Shown here: positions 1 through 6,170 of the stretch, one piece after another
Layout of the letters: each line of letters begins with the position of its first letter
How positions within the stretch are numbered: position 1 is the first letter of the stretch
Source: DASPFV01 sp035620975
GTDB taxonomy: Bacteria; Acidobacteriota; Vicinamibacteria; Vicinamibacterales; 2-12-FULL-66-21
Length of the DNA stretch: 6,448 nucleotides
Direction of reading: 5' to 3'
NCBI GenBank assembly: GCA_035620975.1
Contig: DASPFV010000045.1
Coordinates: 1-6,448, forward strand
The notes under the pieces: model-generated
What the model was told of the DNA's origin: nothing
The model's database searches: none
Seen by the model: only the letters and a program-made list of their open reading frames with translations
Program-made: the position numbers and the translations under genes

Positions 1-2108
1 ATCGTGGTCTCGTCGAGGTTCGGGACGTCGGCCGGCGGCTCGGGCGGCGGCGCATCCAGCAGGTTCTCGAGAATCCACTTGCCCCTGAGGACCGGCGACG
101 TGCGTGTCGCATAAGAGGACACGGTCAGGACGCTGCCGTGGGTGAGCACGCCCGCCCGCGGGAGGCCCGTCAGGTCCACGCGACGGAACTCGGGGCCGGT
201 GACTCCGTCGACGCCGTAGTGCCGCGCGAGCCGCTCGTTGAGGAACGAGTACTTCCCCTCGACGAAGTCGAGGATGCTGCGATCGTTCCGGACGATGTCG
301 TCGAAGAAGGCTTCGGTCTCGTGGCGCATCGAGAGGCGGAGGTAATCCTCGAACTGCGGGAACCGATCCCGATCGCGCGTCACCGACTCCAGCGCGCGGA
401 ACTGCAGCCACTGGCCGCCGAAATGCTGGGCCAGCGCCCGCGACCGTGGATCCCGGAGCATGCGCCGGACCTGGATCGCCAGCACCGTCGGATCCCGCAG
501 GGTCCCTGTATCCGCCGCGCGCCGCAGCTCGTCGTCGGGCATGCTGGCCCAGAGGAAGTAGGCGAGCCTCGAGGCCAGCTCGTGCGGGGTGAGGCGATAC
601 GAGGCCGCGGCCGCGGAGGCCGGACGGTCGCGCTCGATCCGGAAGAGGAAGTCGGGCGAGACCAGCAGGGCCTGGATTCCGACGGCCAGTCCCTCGGCCA
701 GCGATCCCTCCTCCTTCTCGGCCTGGCGCGCGAGCGCGAGGTACTTCTCGATCTCACGCGTGCGCACGGGCCTGCGAAAGGCCCGGGTGGCCAGGCCGGT
801 CATGATTCGAGGGAGGCACGTCGGCTGATGGCCGCCCTCCTGATGACCGCACGTGTAGATCTTCTCGAGGCTCGCTTTCGACGGCCCCTTCACGTAGGTG
901 TAAGGTCCGCCGATGTCCACGTTGCTCACGCGCGGTCCGTTCAGCGGCAGTTTCCCGATCTCCGCCTGCGACTGTTCGAACCGCTTCCGCAGCATCGCCA
1001 CGCGTTCGGGCGGGGCGTCGGGCGGAGGCGTGAACGTCCGCGGGAGGTCCGGCAGCGTCGAGGGATTCGGACCGTTGAGGCGCGCGGGAAGGCCCTCGTA
1101 TATCCGGGGAATCGCCAGCGAGACCCACCGATCGCCGGCCGTCAGCGGAACGCGGAACTCGACCGCCTGGCCAGCGAGGTCCTGTCGATCGGCGCCGAAG
1201 GTGGCGGCCTTCGTCGGGTCGTGCTCGATCGCGCCGACCTGCACGTGATCGATCCAGAGCGCGACGGTAATTGGCGCCGAGTTCGCCGGCCGGACGCCGC
1301 CGAGCGCCACGCGAATCATGTACTCGCCGTCGACCGCCGCCCGATAGATGGCGTGAAAGGCATTGGGCAGGCTGAGGCCGCTCACGTCGTACGACTCGGG
1401 GAAGGTCCGCGCCTCGATCACGCGGCGGCCGTCAGAGCGGAGCCGCGTGAGCGTCGGCTTCATCGGCGGCGGCCCGAAGAGCGCCAGGCGCGTCACCCGA
1501 TCCGCCGCCGCCACGTACTTCTCCATCAGGACGGGGGAGAGCGACAACACGTCCGCGATGTTGTCGAAGCCATATCCCGAGTCGTCCTGCGGGAAGTCGT
1601 CCGCGGGCTTCACATCCACGCCGAGCAGGTCGCGAATCGTGTTGTTGTATTCGTTCCGATTCAGGCGGCGCGCGGTCACGCGGCCCGGGTCGGGCGGCGT
1701 GAGCCGGTCGATCCGTTCGTACTCGCGCTCGAGCCAGGTCGCGACCGCCTGCCGCTGCTCCTCCTCCGGCTGCTCCTCCTCGAGCGGCGGCATCTCGCTC
1801 GCGCGAAGCTTCTTCGCGACCTCCTCCCATCGGTCGCGGTGCTCGAGCAGCGAGGCGGCCGACTCGAAGGCCTGCAGGTTCAGGTCGTTTTCCTGCTTGC
1901 CTTTGCCGTGGCAGGGGAAGCAGTACTCCGAGACGAAGGGCTTGACGACGGACTCGAAGCCGGCCGTGGACGGGGCCGGCGGACCGGGCCGGGCGCGCGC
2001 CGTGGCCTGGCGCTCCGGAGGTTCAGATTGGACAGGCCCCGGCGAGGTCGTGGCGGAGCCCACGACGGCCAGCCAGCACATCAGGACGAGAACGGCAGTC
2101 GCGCGCAC
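1..2108 (-). CDS. Exported DUF1592-family c-type cytochrome (DUF1587/1595/1592/1588), 3' end cut by window
   Basis: The first 702 residues are present; the C-terminus, expected to hold DUF1585, lies beyond position 1. Residues 1-19 (MRATAVLVLMCWLAVVGSA) form a signal peptide, so the protein is exported. A haem c motif, CFPCH, sits at residues 63-67, and Met106 in an 'EMPP' motif is a plausible axial ligand. DUF1587 follows at about 146-210 (RLNRNEYNNTIRDLLG, then GYGFDN). Residues 240-345 look like a beta-rich carbohydrate-binding-type insert. DUF1595 is at about 418-492 (paired Cys420/Cys431, then AFRRPV and SPDFLFR), DUF1592 at about 504-632 (LASRLAYFLWASMPDDEL) and DUF1588 from about 640 (RAGVLTHGSVLT). 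The family is common in Planctomycetota and Acidobacteriota, often beside a DUF1552 gene, and has no settled reaction. The frame is closed by TAA at 2118-2120, and GTG 2108 is the only start that gives a full signal peptide. GAGGAG lies just 1 base before it, closer than usual. Confidence 0.93.
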   Translation of the reverse strand, partial: MRATAVLVLMCWLAVVGSATTSPGPVQSEPPERQATARARPGPPAPSTAGFESVVKPFVSEYCFPCHGKGKQENDLNLQAFESAASLLEHRDRWEEVAKKLRASEMPPLEEEQPEEEQRQAVATWLEREYERIDRLTPPDPGRVTARRLNRNEYNNTIRDLLGVDVKPADDFPQDDSGYGFDNIADVLSLSPVLMEKYVAAADRVTRLALFGPPPMKPTLTRLRSDGRRVIEARTFPESYDVSGLSLPNAFHAIYRAAVDGEYMIRVALGGVRPANSAPITVALWIDHVQVGAIEHDPTKAATFGADRQDLAGQAVEFRVPLTAGDRWVSLAIPRIYEGLPARLNGPNPSTLPDLPRTFTPPPDAPPERVAMLRKRFEQSQAEIGKLPLNGPRVSNVDIGGPYTYVKGPSKASLEKIYTCGHQEGGHQPTCLPRIMTGLATRAFRRPVRTREIEKYLALARQAEKEEGSLAEGLAVGIQALLVSPDFLFRIERDRPASAAAASYRLTPHELASRLAYFLWASMPDDELRRAADTGTLRDPTVLAIQVRRMLRDPRSRALAQHFGGQWLQFRALESVTRDRDRFPQFEDYLRLSMRHETEAFFDDIVRNDRSILDFVEGKYSFLNERLARHYGVDGVTGPEFRRVDLTGLPRAGVLTHGSVLTVSSYATRTSPVLRGKWILENLLDAPPPEPPADVPNLDETT

Positions 2109-2116
2109 GCTCCTCG

Positions 2117-2145
2117 ATTATTGGGACGCCCCCAGTAGAGATCAA
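2117..2145 (-). promoter_or_regulatory. Candidate sigma70-type promoter for the DUF1592 gene
   Basis: On the minus strand, TTGATC (2145-2140) is followed after exactly 17 bases by AATAAT (2122-2117), which matches five of six bases of the -10 consensus. Transcription would begin about 2 bases before GTG 2108, giving a nearly leaderless message. The AT-rich patch stands out in this GC-rich region. It rests on pattern only. The -35 match is partial and no activator site was recognised. No comparable promoter was seen for the plus-strand gene. Confidence 0.33.
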
Positions 2146-2207
2146 GACAAATGGGAAAGGGGAAGGGGCCGATCCGGTATTCTTGAGTGCGCCTGGTCGC
2201 GGAGGGG

Positions 2208-2213
2208 GGAGGG
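2208..2213 (+). promoter_or_regulatory. Ribosome binding site fixing the phosphatase start
   Basis: GGAGGG lies 6 bases before ATG 2220, inside a longer purine tract from 2201. It supports ATG 2220 over the in-frame GTG at 2187, which would add 11 residues before the signal peptide and has no comparable ribosome binding site. Confidence 0.75.
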
Positions 2214-2219
2214 ACTCGC

Positions 2220-3740
2220 ATGGGCCTGCCAGTTCTGGCGGGGACGGCTCGGATCTGGGCGGCGGCGGTCCTCGCGGCCGTGGCTGCGGTCGTGGGAACC
2301 GCAGGCGGTCCGCAGTTCACCCCGCTTTCCGACGGACCGTTCCTCGTCAAGCCCTATCTCCAGCTCGGCGATCTGCCGAAGCTCTCGCCGGCCGAGCCGG
2401 TTCGGGTCCTCTGGCAGGCTCTCGACGAGCGCGGCATCAAGTGGGCCGTGGAGGTGCGGCAGGGTGCGTCGGAGCCCTGGCGGCCGGCCATCGCGTCGGC
2501 GGGCCGGCTGATTCCGGCCGTGGGGGCGACGCCGGCATTCCGATTGTTCAATGTGCCGGTCACGCGGCTGGCACCGGGCGCCGCCTTCGAGTACCGCGTG
2601 TCCAGAAACGGCGAGGTCGTCTTCGAGGCGACCGGGAAGACGCGGGCCGCGGCGCACCAGGTCCACCGGGTCGCCGTCACGGGCGACACCGGCGCGAACA
2701 CGGAGCAGGAACGGCGCATCGTCCACCAGATGCATCGCGCCGAGCCCGATTTCGTCGCGATCGCGGGCGACATCGTGTACTCGACCGGCCGGATGAGCGA
2801 GTATCGCGAGAAGTACTTCCCGATTTTCAACGCCGACACCCCGAGCCCCGAAACGGGCGCGCCGCTCCTCCGCTCGCGGCTGTCGTTCGGCGCGTACGGC
2901 AACCACGATGCGGGAACGGGCGATCTCGACCGCGACCCCGACGGCCAGGCCTATTTCCTCAACTGGGCGTTTCCGCTGAACGGGCCCTACCCGCAGGCGG
3001 GATTGCCCAACACGCAGACCATCAAGGGCCCGCCCGACCGCGTGCAGGCCCACCTCACGCTGCTGCGTTCCACGTTCCCGAGGATGGCCAACTACTCGTT
3101 CGACTATGGCAACGCCCACTGGACGTTCCTCGACTCGAACACGTACGTGGACTGGTCCGACGCGTACCTGCGCAACTGGCTGGCGCGCGACCTGGCGGCC
3201 GCGCGCGACGCGACGTGGAAGTTCGTCGTCTTCCATCATCCGCCCTTCAACTCGTCGCGCGCGCACTTCAACGATCAGCAGATGCGGCTCATCAGCGACA
3301 TTCTCGAGCATCGCGGCGTGGACATCGTCTTCAGCGGGCACGTGCACAACTATCAGCGCACGCGGCCGCTGAAGTTCCTGGCAACCCCCACGCCCGAGCG
3401 CACGTTCAAGGTTGGCGCCTCGAACGTGGTGAACGGCGACTTCGGGATCGACCAGGGATTCGACGGTGTGAAGGACACCACGCCGGAAGGCGTGCTCTAC
3501 GTCGTCACCGGCGCGGGGGGCGCCGGCGCCTACGATCCGGATCAGACCGACAACGTTCCCACGTGGCAGCCGTTCACGGCGAGGCTCGTGAGCGACGTCT
3601 ACTCGTTCACGCTGCTGGACATCGACGGCGCGACGCTGACCCTCCGGCAGATTTCGGAGCTCGGCGACGAGATCGATCGGATCGTGGTGACGAAACCGTC
3701 CAGGCGGGCCGATACAACCAGCGCGCGGATACTCCAGTAG
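2220..3740 (+). CDS. Exported purple-acid-phosphatase-like metallophosphoesterase
   Basis: The protein has 506 residues. An N-terminal hydrophobic stretch (about residues 12-28, IWAAAVLAAVAAVVGTA) is a signal peptide, so the enzyme should act in the periplasm or outside. Residues about 40-138 form the fibronectin-like domain found at the N-terminus of purple acid phosphatases. The calcineurin-type catalytic domain (about 147-390) carries all five motifs in order: GDTG with Asp156, GDIVY with Asp184 and Tyr187, GNHD with Asn228, VVFHH with His339, and GHVHNYQR with His374 and His376. These are the seven ligands of the dinuclear metal site, and the Tyr is the mark of the purple acid phosphatase group. 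The family hydrolyses phosphomonoesters or diesters; the substrate cannot be read from sequence. No lipobox or sorting motif was seen. It diverges from the DUF1592 gene and converges on the PLP-enzyme gene; no Pho box was recognised. Function class is sure, physiological role is not. Confidence 0.93.
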   Translation: MGLPVLAGTARIWAAAVLAAVAAVVGTAGGPQFTPLSDGPFLVKPYLQLGDLPKLSPAEPVRVLWQALDERGIKWAVEVRQGASEPWRPAIASAGRLIPAVGATPAFRLFNVPVTRLAPGAAFEYRVSRNGEVVFEATGKTRAAAHQVHRVAVTGDTGANTEQERRIVHQMHRAEPDFVAIAGDIVYSTGRMSEYREKYFPIFNADTPSPETGAPLLRSRLSFGAYGNHDAGTGDLDRDPDGQAYFLNWAFPLNGPYPQAGLPNTQTIKGPPDRVQAHLTLLRSTFPRMANYSFDYGNAHWTFLDSNTYVDWSDAYLRNWLARDLAAARDATWKFVVFHHPPFNSSRAHFNDQQMRLISDILEHRGVDIVFSGHVHNYQRTRPLKFLATPTPERTFKVGASNVVNGDFGIDQGFDGVKDTTPEGVLYVVTGAGGAGAYDPDQTDNVPTWQPFTARLVSDVYSFTLLDIDGATLTLRQISELGDEIDRIVVTKPSRRADTTSARILQ

Positions 3741-3741
3741 C

Positions 3742-3880
3742 GAGCCCAGAGCCCAGAGCCCAGCGCCGAGAGCCGAAAGCCTGAAGACCAGCCCAGCGCC
3801 GAGAGCCGAAAGCCTGGAGCCCAGCCCAGAGCCCAGCCCAGAGCCCAGCCCAGAGCCGATAGCCGAGAGCCCTGAGCCCT
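3742..3880. repeat. Degenerate heptamer repeat array filling the gap between convergent genes
   Basis: The array reads almost end to end as 7-base units, GAGCCCA or GAGCCGA with variants GCGCCGA, AAGCCTG, TAGCCGA and GAGCCCT, plus four 5-base units GCCCA. It starts 1 base after the phosphatase stop (TAG 3738-3740) and ends 4 bases before the stop of the convergent gene (3887-3885). It has higher-order structure. A 26-base block at 3758-3783 recurs exactly at 3791-3816. A 12-base unit (GAGCCCA + GCCCA) is repeated perfectly three times at 3817-3852. The units have no complementary partner inside the array, so it is not a hairpin terminator. There are no long unique spacers, so it is not CRISPR. 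The mixture of exact and decayed copies suggests growth by slippage or tandem duplication. Confidence 0.9.
3820..3851 (-). other. Canonical G-quadruplex motif within the repeat array (minus strand)
   Basis: Six CCC runs on the plus strand (3820-3822, 3825-3827, 3832-3834, 3837-3839, 3844-3846, 3849-3851) give six GGG runs on the minus strand with loops of 2, 4, 2, 4 and 2 bases. This meets the usual four-run, loop 1-7 rule. The minus strand is the sense strand of the PLP-enzyme gene, so an RNA quadruplex could form just past its stop codon. Folding is inferred from pattern only. Confidence 0.6.
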
Positions 3881-3884
3881 GTGA

Positions 3885-5378
3885 TCAGCTTCCATCCCTT
3901 ATGACCCGGCACGACTCGATGTCGAACGAGACCTCGCCCAGGGCGAGCCGTGTCTGATCCCGCAGGCTGGCGGCGAACTCGAGGAACCGGTACGCGTCCG
4001 CGAAGTTGCTGGCGAGGCCGAAAGACACCCGGATGGCTCCCGCACTCCGGCCTCCGCGGTGCGTGATGAACTGCACGAAGCGTGGCAGGTTCAGGTCGGC
4101 CGTCGTGGCAAGTGCCTCGCGCACGTCCTCGTCGGTGATCCCCTCCGCGCTCTCGCCGGCGCCCGGGTTGCAGAAGCACCCGGTTCGCAGCGAGATGCCG
4201 CGTTCGCCGGCCAGCTCCTCGACACGCCGGTAGTCCAGCAGGTGCCCATCGGGATCGTAGAAGTTCATCGTCACGATGCCGCCGCGCTGCTCCGTCGTGA
4301 TCGGGCCGTAAATGCGCGCCATCGGACGGCCGTTGGTGTGGCGGAGCCGGAGCAGGCGATCGAGCAGCCAGGCCGTCAGGCAGCGGACGCGCGTGTGCAC
4401 CCGGTCGATCCCCGCGGCCTCCAGAAGCCGCAGGCCGATCTCGACGGCCGGGATGGCGACGAAATTCAGTGTCCCGTCCTCGAATCCTGCTTCGCCGCGT
4501 GAGAGCAGGTGGGCGCGGCCATGTACGGTGGCGAAGTTCACGGTTCCACCGGCGAACCATGGACGATGAAGCCGATCGAGCGCCGCGTTGCGGACGAGCA
4601 GGCAGCCCACGCCTGTCGGATACCCGAACATCTTGTAGAACGAGACGCTCACGAAGTCCGGCTCGAGGGCGCCGAGGTCCAGCCGGTTGGACGGTACGAA
4701 CGCGGCGGCGTCGAGCAGAACGTCCCAGCCCTGCGCGTGGGCCTGCCGGATCAGCCCGAGGGGGTGCTGGACGCCCGAGAAGTTCGATTGCGCCGGGTAC
4801 GCGAAGAGGTTCGGATGTCGGGGGTCGGAGTTCGCCAGCAGCGCGTCGAGCGCTGCGGCATCGATCCGCAGCTCCGGCACTCGCAGGGGTACGTAGTCCA
4901 CGACCGCTCCCCGGGCCTGCGCGAACTCGCGGATGCCGTTCACCGAGTTGTGGTTGTCGGCCGTGAGGAGCAGTCGGCTGCCCGGCTCGAACCGGTAGCA
5001 CTCGCCCACGTGCTTCAGCGCGCCGCTGGCGTTCAGCGTGAAGATTGCCGTGTAATCGGCACTGGCGTTGAAGAACTCGAGCACCTGGCGGCGCGCCTCC
5101 TCCACGAGCGAGGTGGCGGCCGAGGAGGTGGGGCTGGCGGAGTGGGGGTTGCCGAGCACGCTGCCGCTCAGGAGCCGCGCGTGCCGCTCGACCTGCGATG
5201 CGCCATACAGGCACGCGCCGGTGTAGTCGAGGTACACGTGGCCGCCCTCGTCCAGGCGGCCGTAGTCCGACGCGCGGAGCGCGTCGAGAGACTCCGTGGA
5301 CGCGTAGTCGGGGAACTGCCGGAGGAACTCGTCGTATGCTCTGCGCACGCCCTCCACCGTCGCCTGCTGACGGCCCAT
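3885..5378 (-). CDS. PLP-dependent class V aminotransferase-fold protein, like the NifS domain of molybdenum cofactor sulfurase
   Basis: The protein has 497 residues and no signal peptide, so it is cytoplasmic. Motifs run in the order seen in eukaryotic molybdenum cofactor sulfurase (MOCOS/ABA3): YLDYTGACLY (49-58), GNPHS (76-80), DNHNSVNGIRE (141-151), LLDAAAF with Asp223 for the PLP ring nitrogen, SFYKMFGYPTGVG with Lys249 as the Schiff-base lysine, RTGCFCNPG (398-406) and AIRVSFGLASNF (448-459). By spacing, Cys403 aligns with the catalytic cysteine of SufS-type cysteine desulfurases; Cys401 is also kept. The third family cysteine after NPGA is Gly408 here. The C-terminal MOSC domain of MOCOS is absent. 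Cysteine desulfurase or sulfur-transfer activity is plausible; an aminotransferase or lyase role is not excluded. The start at ATG 5378 overlaps the Nudix stop in TGATG and has no Shine-Dalgarno, which implies translational coupling. A longer frame upstream of 5378 only overlaps the Nudix gene. Confidence 0.88.
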   Translation of the reverse strand: MGRQQATVEGVRRAYDEFLRQFPDYASTESLDALRASDYGRLDEGGHVYLDYTGACLYGASQVERHARLLSGSVLGNPHSASPTSSAATSLVEEARRQVLEFFNASADYTAIFTLNASGALKHVGECYRFEPGSRLLLTADNHNSVNGIREFAQARGAVVDYVPLRVPELRIDAAALDALLANSDPRHPNLFAYPAQSNFSGVQHPLGLIRQAHAQGWDVLLDAAAFVPSNRLDLGALEPDFVSVSFYKMFGYPTGVGCLLVRNAALDRLHRPWFAGGTVNFATVHGRAHLLSRGEAGFEDGTLNFVAIPAVEIGLRLLEAAGIDRVHTRVRCLTAWLLDRLLRLRHTNGRPMARIYGPITTEQRGGIVTMNFYDPDGHLLDYRRVEELAGERGISLRTGCFCNPGAGESAEGITDEDVREALATTADLNLPRFVQFITHRGGRSAGAIRVSFGLASNFADAYRFLEFAASLRDQTRLALGEVSFDIESCRVIRDGS

Positions 5379-5380
5379 CA
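5376..5380 (-). promoter_or_regulatory. TGATG stop-start overlap coupling the Nudix and PLP-enzyme genes
   Basis: On the minus strand the Nudix stop TGA (5380-5378) shares its last A with the ATG (5378-5376) of the PLP-enzyme gene. No purine-rich ribosome binding site precedes this ATG, so ribosomes terminating on the Nudix frame probably reinitiate here, which links the two products in amount. Confidence 0.7.
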
Positions 5381-6109
5381 CCGCACGGCAGGAGGCTTCA
5401 GCGGTTGCCACCTGCCCCCCTCCTGCAGCACGAACCTCGTCTCGTCGGGCACGTCCCAGCCGGCGATCGCGGGCATCAGCGGATCCCCCGGCAGCGTGAG
5501 CATGGTGACGTCCGCGTCCTGCAGGAATCCTGGCAGGATCCGGACGATCCTTCTGCCGCGCGCCCACGCGAGCACCGCCTCGATCGACGGGTGAAGGGCC
5601 AGCGCCCGGATGGTCGTCCACGTCGGAGGCGGCAGCAGCAGCTCGCGCCGTTCGAAACGGCGGATGGCCTCCGCCGGCGACAGCCACTCGAGCGCCGTCG
5701 ATTCGCGCTCGTCGTGCCGCGGCTGCTGTCCGGCGGGCATCCTCGCGAGAAAGAAACGCGTGTCGTACCGGATTGGCTCGATCTCCGGCGTGACCCAGTG
5801 CGCGAACGGCTGCAGGTCGGCCGCGGCGATGACGACGTTCGTCTCTTCGAAGACCTCGCGGACCGCCGCCAGCCGGTGAGCCGCCTCCTCGCGGTCGCTC
5901 AGGTCACTGAAGATCGCCGGAGACACGCCGCCGTCGTCGGCCGGCCGGTCCGCGTCGTCCACGCGTCCGCCGGGAAAGACGTAGGCTCCACCCATGAAGG
6001 CCATCTCGGGATGGCGCCGGACCATCAGCATCTCGAAGGGCGAGGCCTCGCGCAGGAGCACCACCGTCGCGGCGGGCCGGGGCACCGAAAAACCGGTCGG
6101 ACGGGACAT
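5378..6109 (-). CDS. NUDT19-like Nudix hydrolase
   Basis: The protein has 243 residues and no signal peptide. It opens with a strand typical of the fold (RPAATVVLLRE, 11-21), then MLMVRRHPEMAFMGGAYVFPGG (27-48) and the core of the Nudix box, REVFEETNV (84-92), whose glutamates 85, 88 and 89 would bind the metal. Compared with the classic box there are about 22 extra residues between Gly48 and Arg84, Ala76 replaces the usual Glu, and Asn91 replaces the usual Gly. An inserted box, the FMGGxxVFPGG lead-in and the later TPEIEPIRYDTRFFLARMP segment are typical of the NUDT19/RP2p group, whose mammalian members are CoA diphosphatases. Which nucleoside-diphosphate substrate is cut here is unknown. 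ATG 6109 is chosen; GTG 6112 directly before it is possible. Neither has a Shine-Dalgarno. The stop overlaps the start of the next gene by one base, and the DUF3365 gene ends 50 bases upstream, so an operon is likely. Confidence 0.88.
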   Translation of the reverse strand: MSRPTGFSVPRPAATVVLLREASPFEMLMVRRHPEMAFMGGAYVFPGGRVDDADRPADDGGVSPAIFSDLSDREEAAHRLAAVREVFEETNVVIAAADLQPFAHWVTPEIEPIRYDTRFFLARMPAGQQPRHDERESTALEWLSPAEAIRRFERRELLLPPPTWTTIRALALHPSIEAVLAWARGRRIVRILPGFLQDADVTMLTLPGDPLMPAIAGWDVPDETRFVLQEGGRWQPLKPPAVR

Positions 6110-6119
6110 CACCGGAGGA
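6107..6119 (-). repeat. 13-base direct repeat, copy at the Nudix start
   Basis: On the minus strand TCCTCCGGTGATG includes the ATG of the Nudix gene (6109-6107). An identical copy lies 51 bases upstream at 6158-6170. The 51-base offset is a multiple of three, so both ATGs are in the same frame. Confidence 0.7.
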
Positions 6120-6130
6120 AGCAGAAGGTA

Positions 6131-6160
6131 TCACAGGTGCTCCCGGCGTCTCCCGGCCAT
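6131..6160 (-). other. Interrupted in-frame start or 9-codon leader before the Nudix gene
   Basis: ATG 6160-6158 overlaps the stop of the DUF3365 gene (TGA 6162-6160) in a TGATG junction like the one at 5376-5380. It reads MAGRRREHL and ends at TGA 6133-6131. It is in the same frame as the Nudix gene, so without that stop the Nudix protein would begin here, 17 codons earlier. It could be a tiny leader for reinitiation, a remnant of the old start, a sequencing error or chance. Confidence 0.25.
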
Positions 6161-6170
6161 CACCGGAGGA
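6158..6170 (-). repeat. 13-base direct repeat, copy at the DUF3365 stop
   Basis: This second exact copy of TCCTCCGGTGATG holds the last codons and TGA of the DUF3365 gene and an overlapping ATG. With the copy at 6107-6119 it suggests a short local duplication, or chance reuse of the same junction sequence. Confidence 0.7.

Noticed and set aside
1755..1781. Perfect 12-base direct repeat inside the DUF1592 gene
   Set aside because: It encodes a repeated Glu-Glu-Glu-Gln in an acidic linker and keeps the frame; ordinary codon-level repetition explains it.
138..2138. Long plus-strand open frame (666 codons)
   Set aside because: It is antisense to a gene with clear haem and DUF1587/1592 motifs. 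Its product is Arg-rich with no recognisable domain, as expected of shadow frames in GC-rich DNA.
2142..3347. Minus-strand open frame of 401 codons
   Set aside because: It is the antisense shadow of the phosphatase, has no motif and ends in the divergent promoter region.
2183..3784. Plus-strand open frame of 533 codons overlapping the phosphatase
   Set aside because: It is a different frame of the phosphatase gene with low-complexity Arg/Gly/Ala content and no motifs, and it runs into the repeat array.
3741..3884. CRISPR array or rho-independent terminator
   Set aside because: There are no unique spacers, and the units have no complementary copies to form a stem or a following T-run.
3607..5214. 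Minus-strand open frame of 535 codons crossing the repeat array
   Set aside because: It overlaps the MOCOS-like gene out of frame. Its periodic Leu-Trp-Ala-Gly stretch is just translated heptamer repeat.
4509..5594. Plus-strand open frame of 361 codons
   Set aside because: It is antisense to the PLP enzyme and the Nudix gene, both of which have full motif sets; no domain is visible in this frame.
5379..5687. Longer N-terminus for the MOCOS-like protein (start at 5687)
   Set aside because: The extra 103 residues overlap the Nudix gene and are low-complexity. Family similarity starts close after the ATG at 5378.
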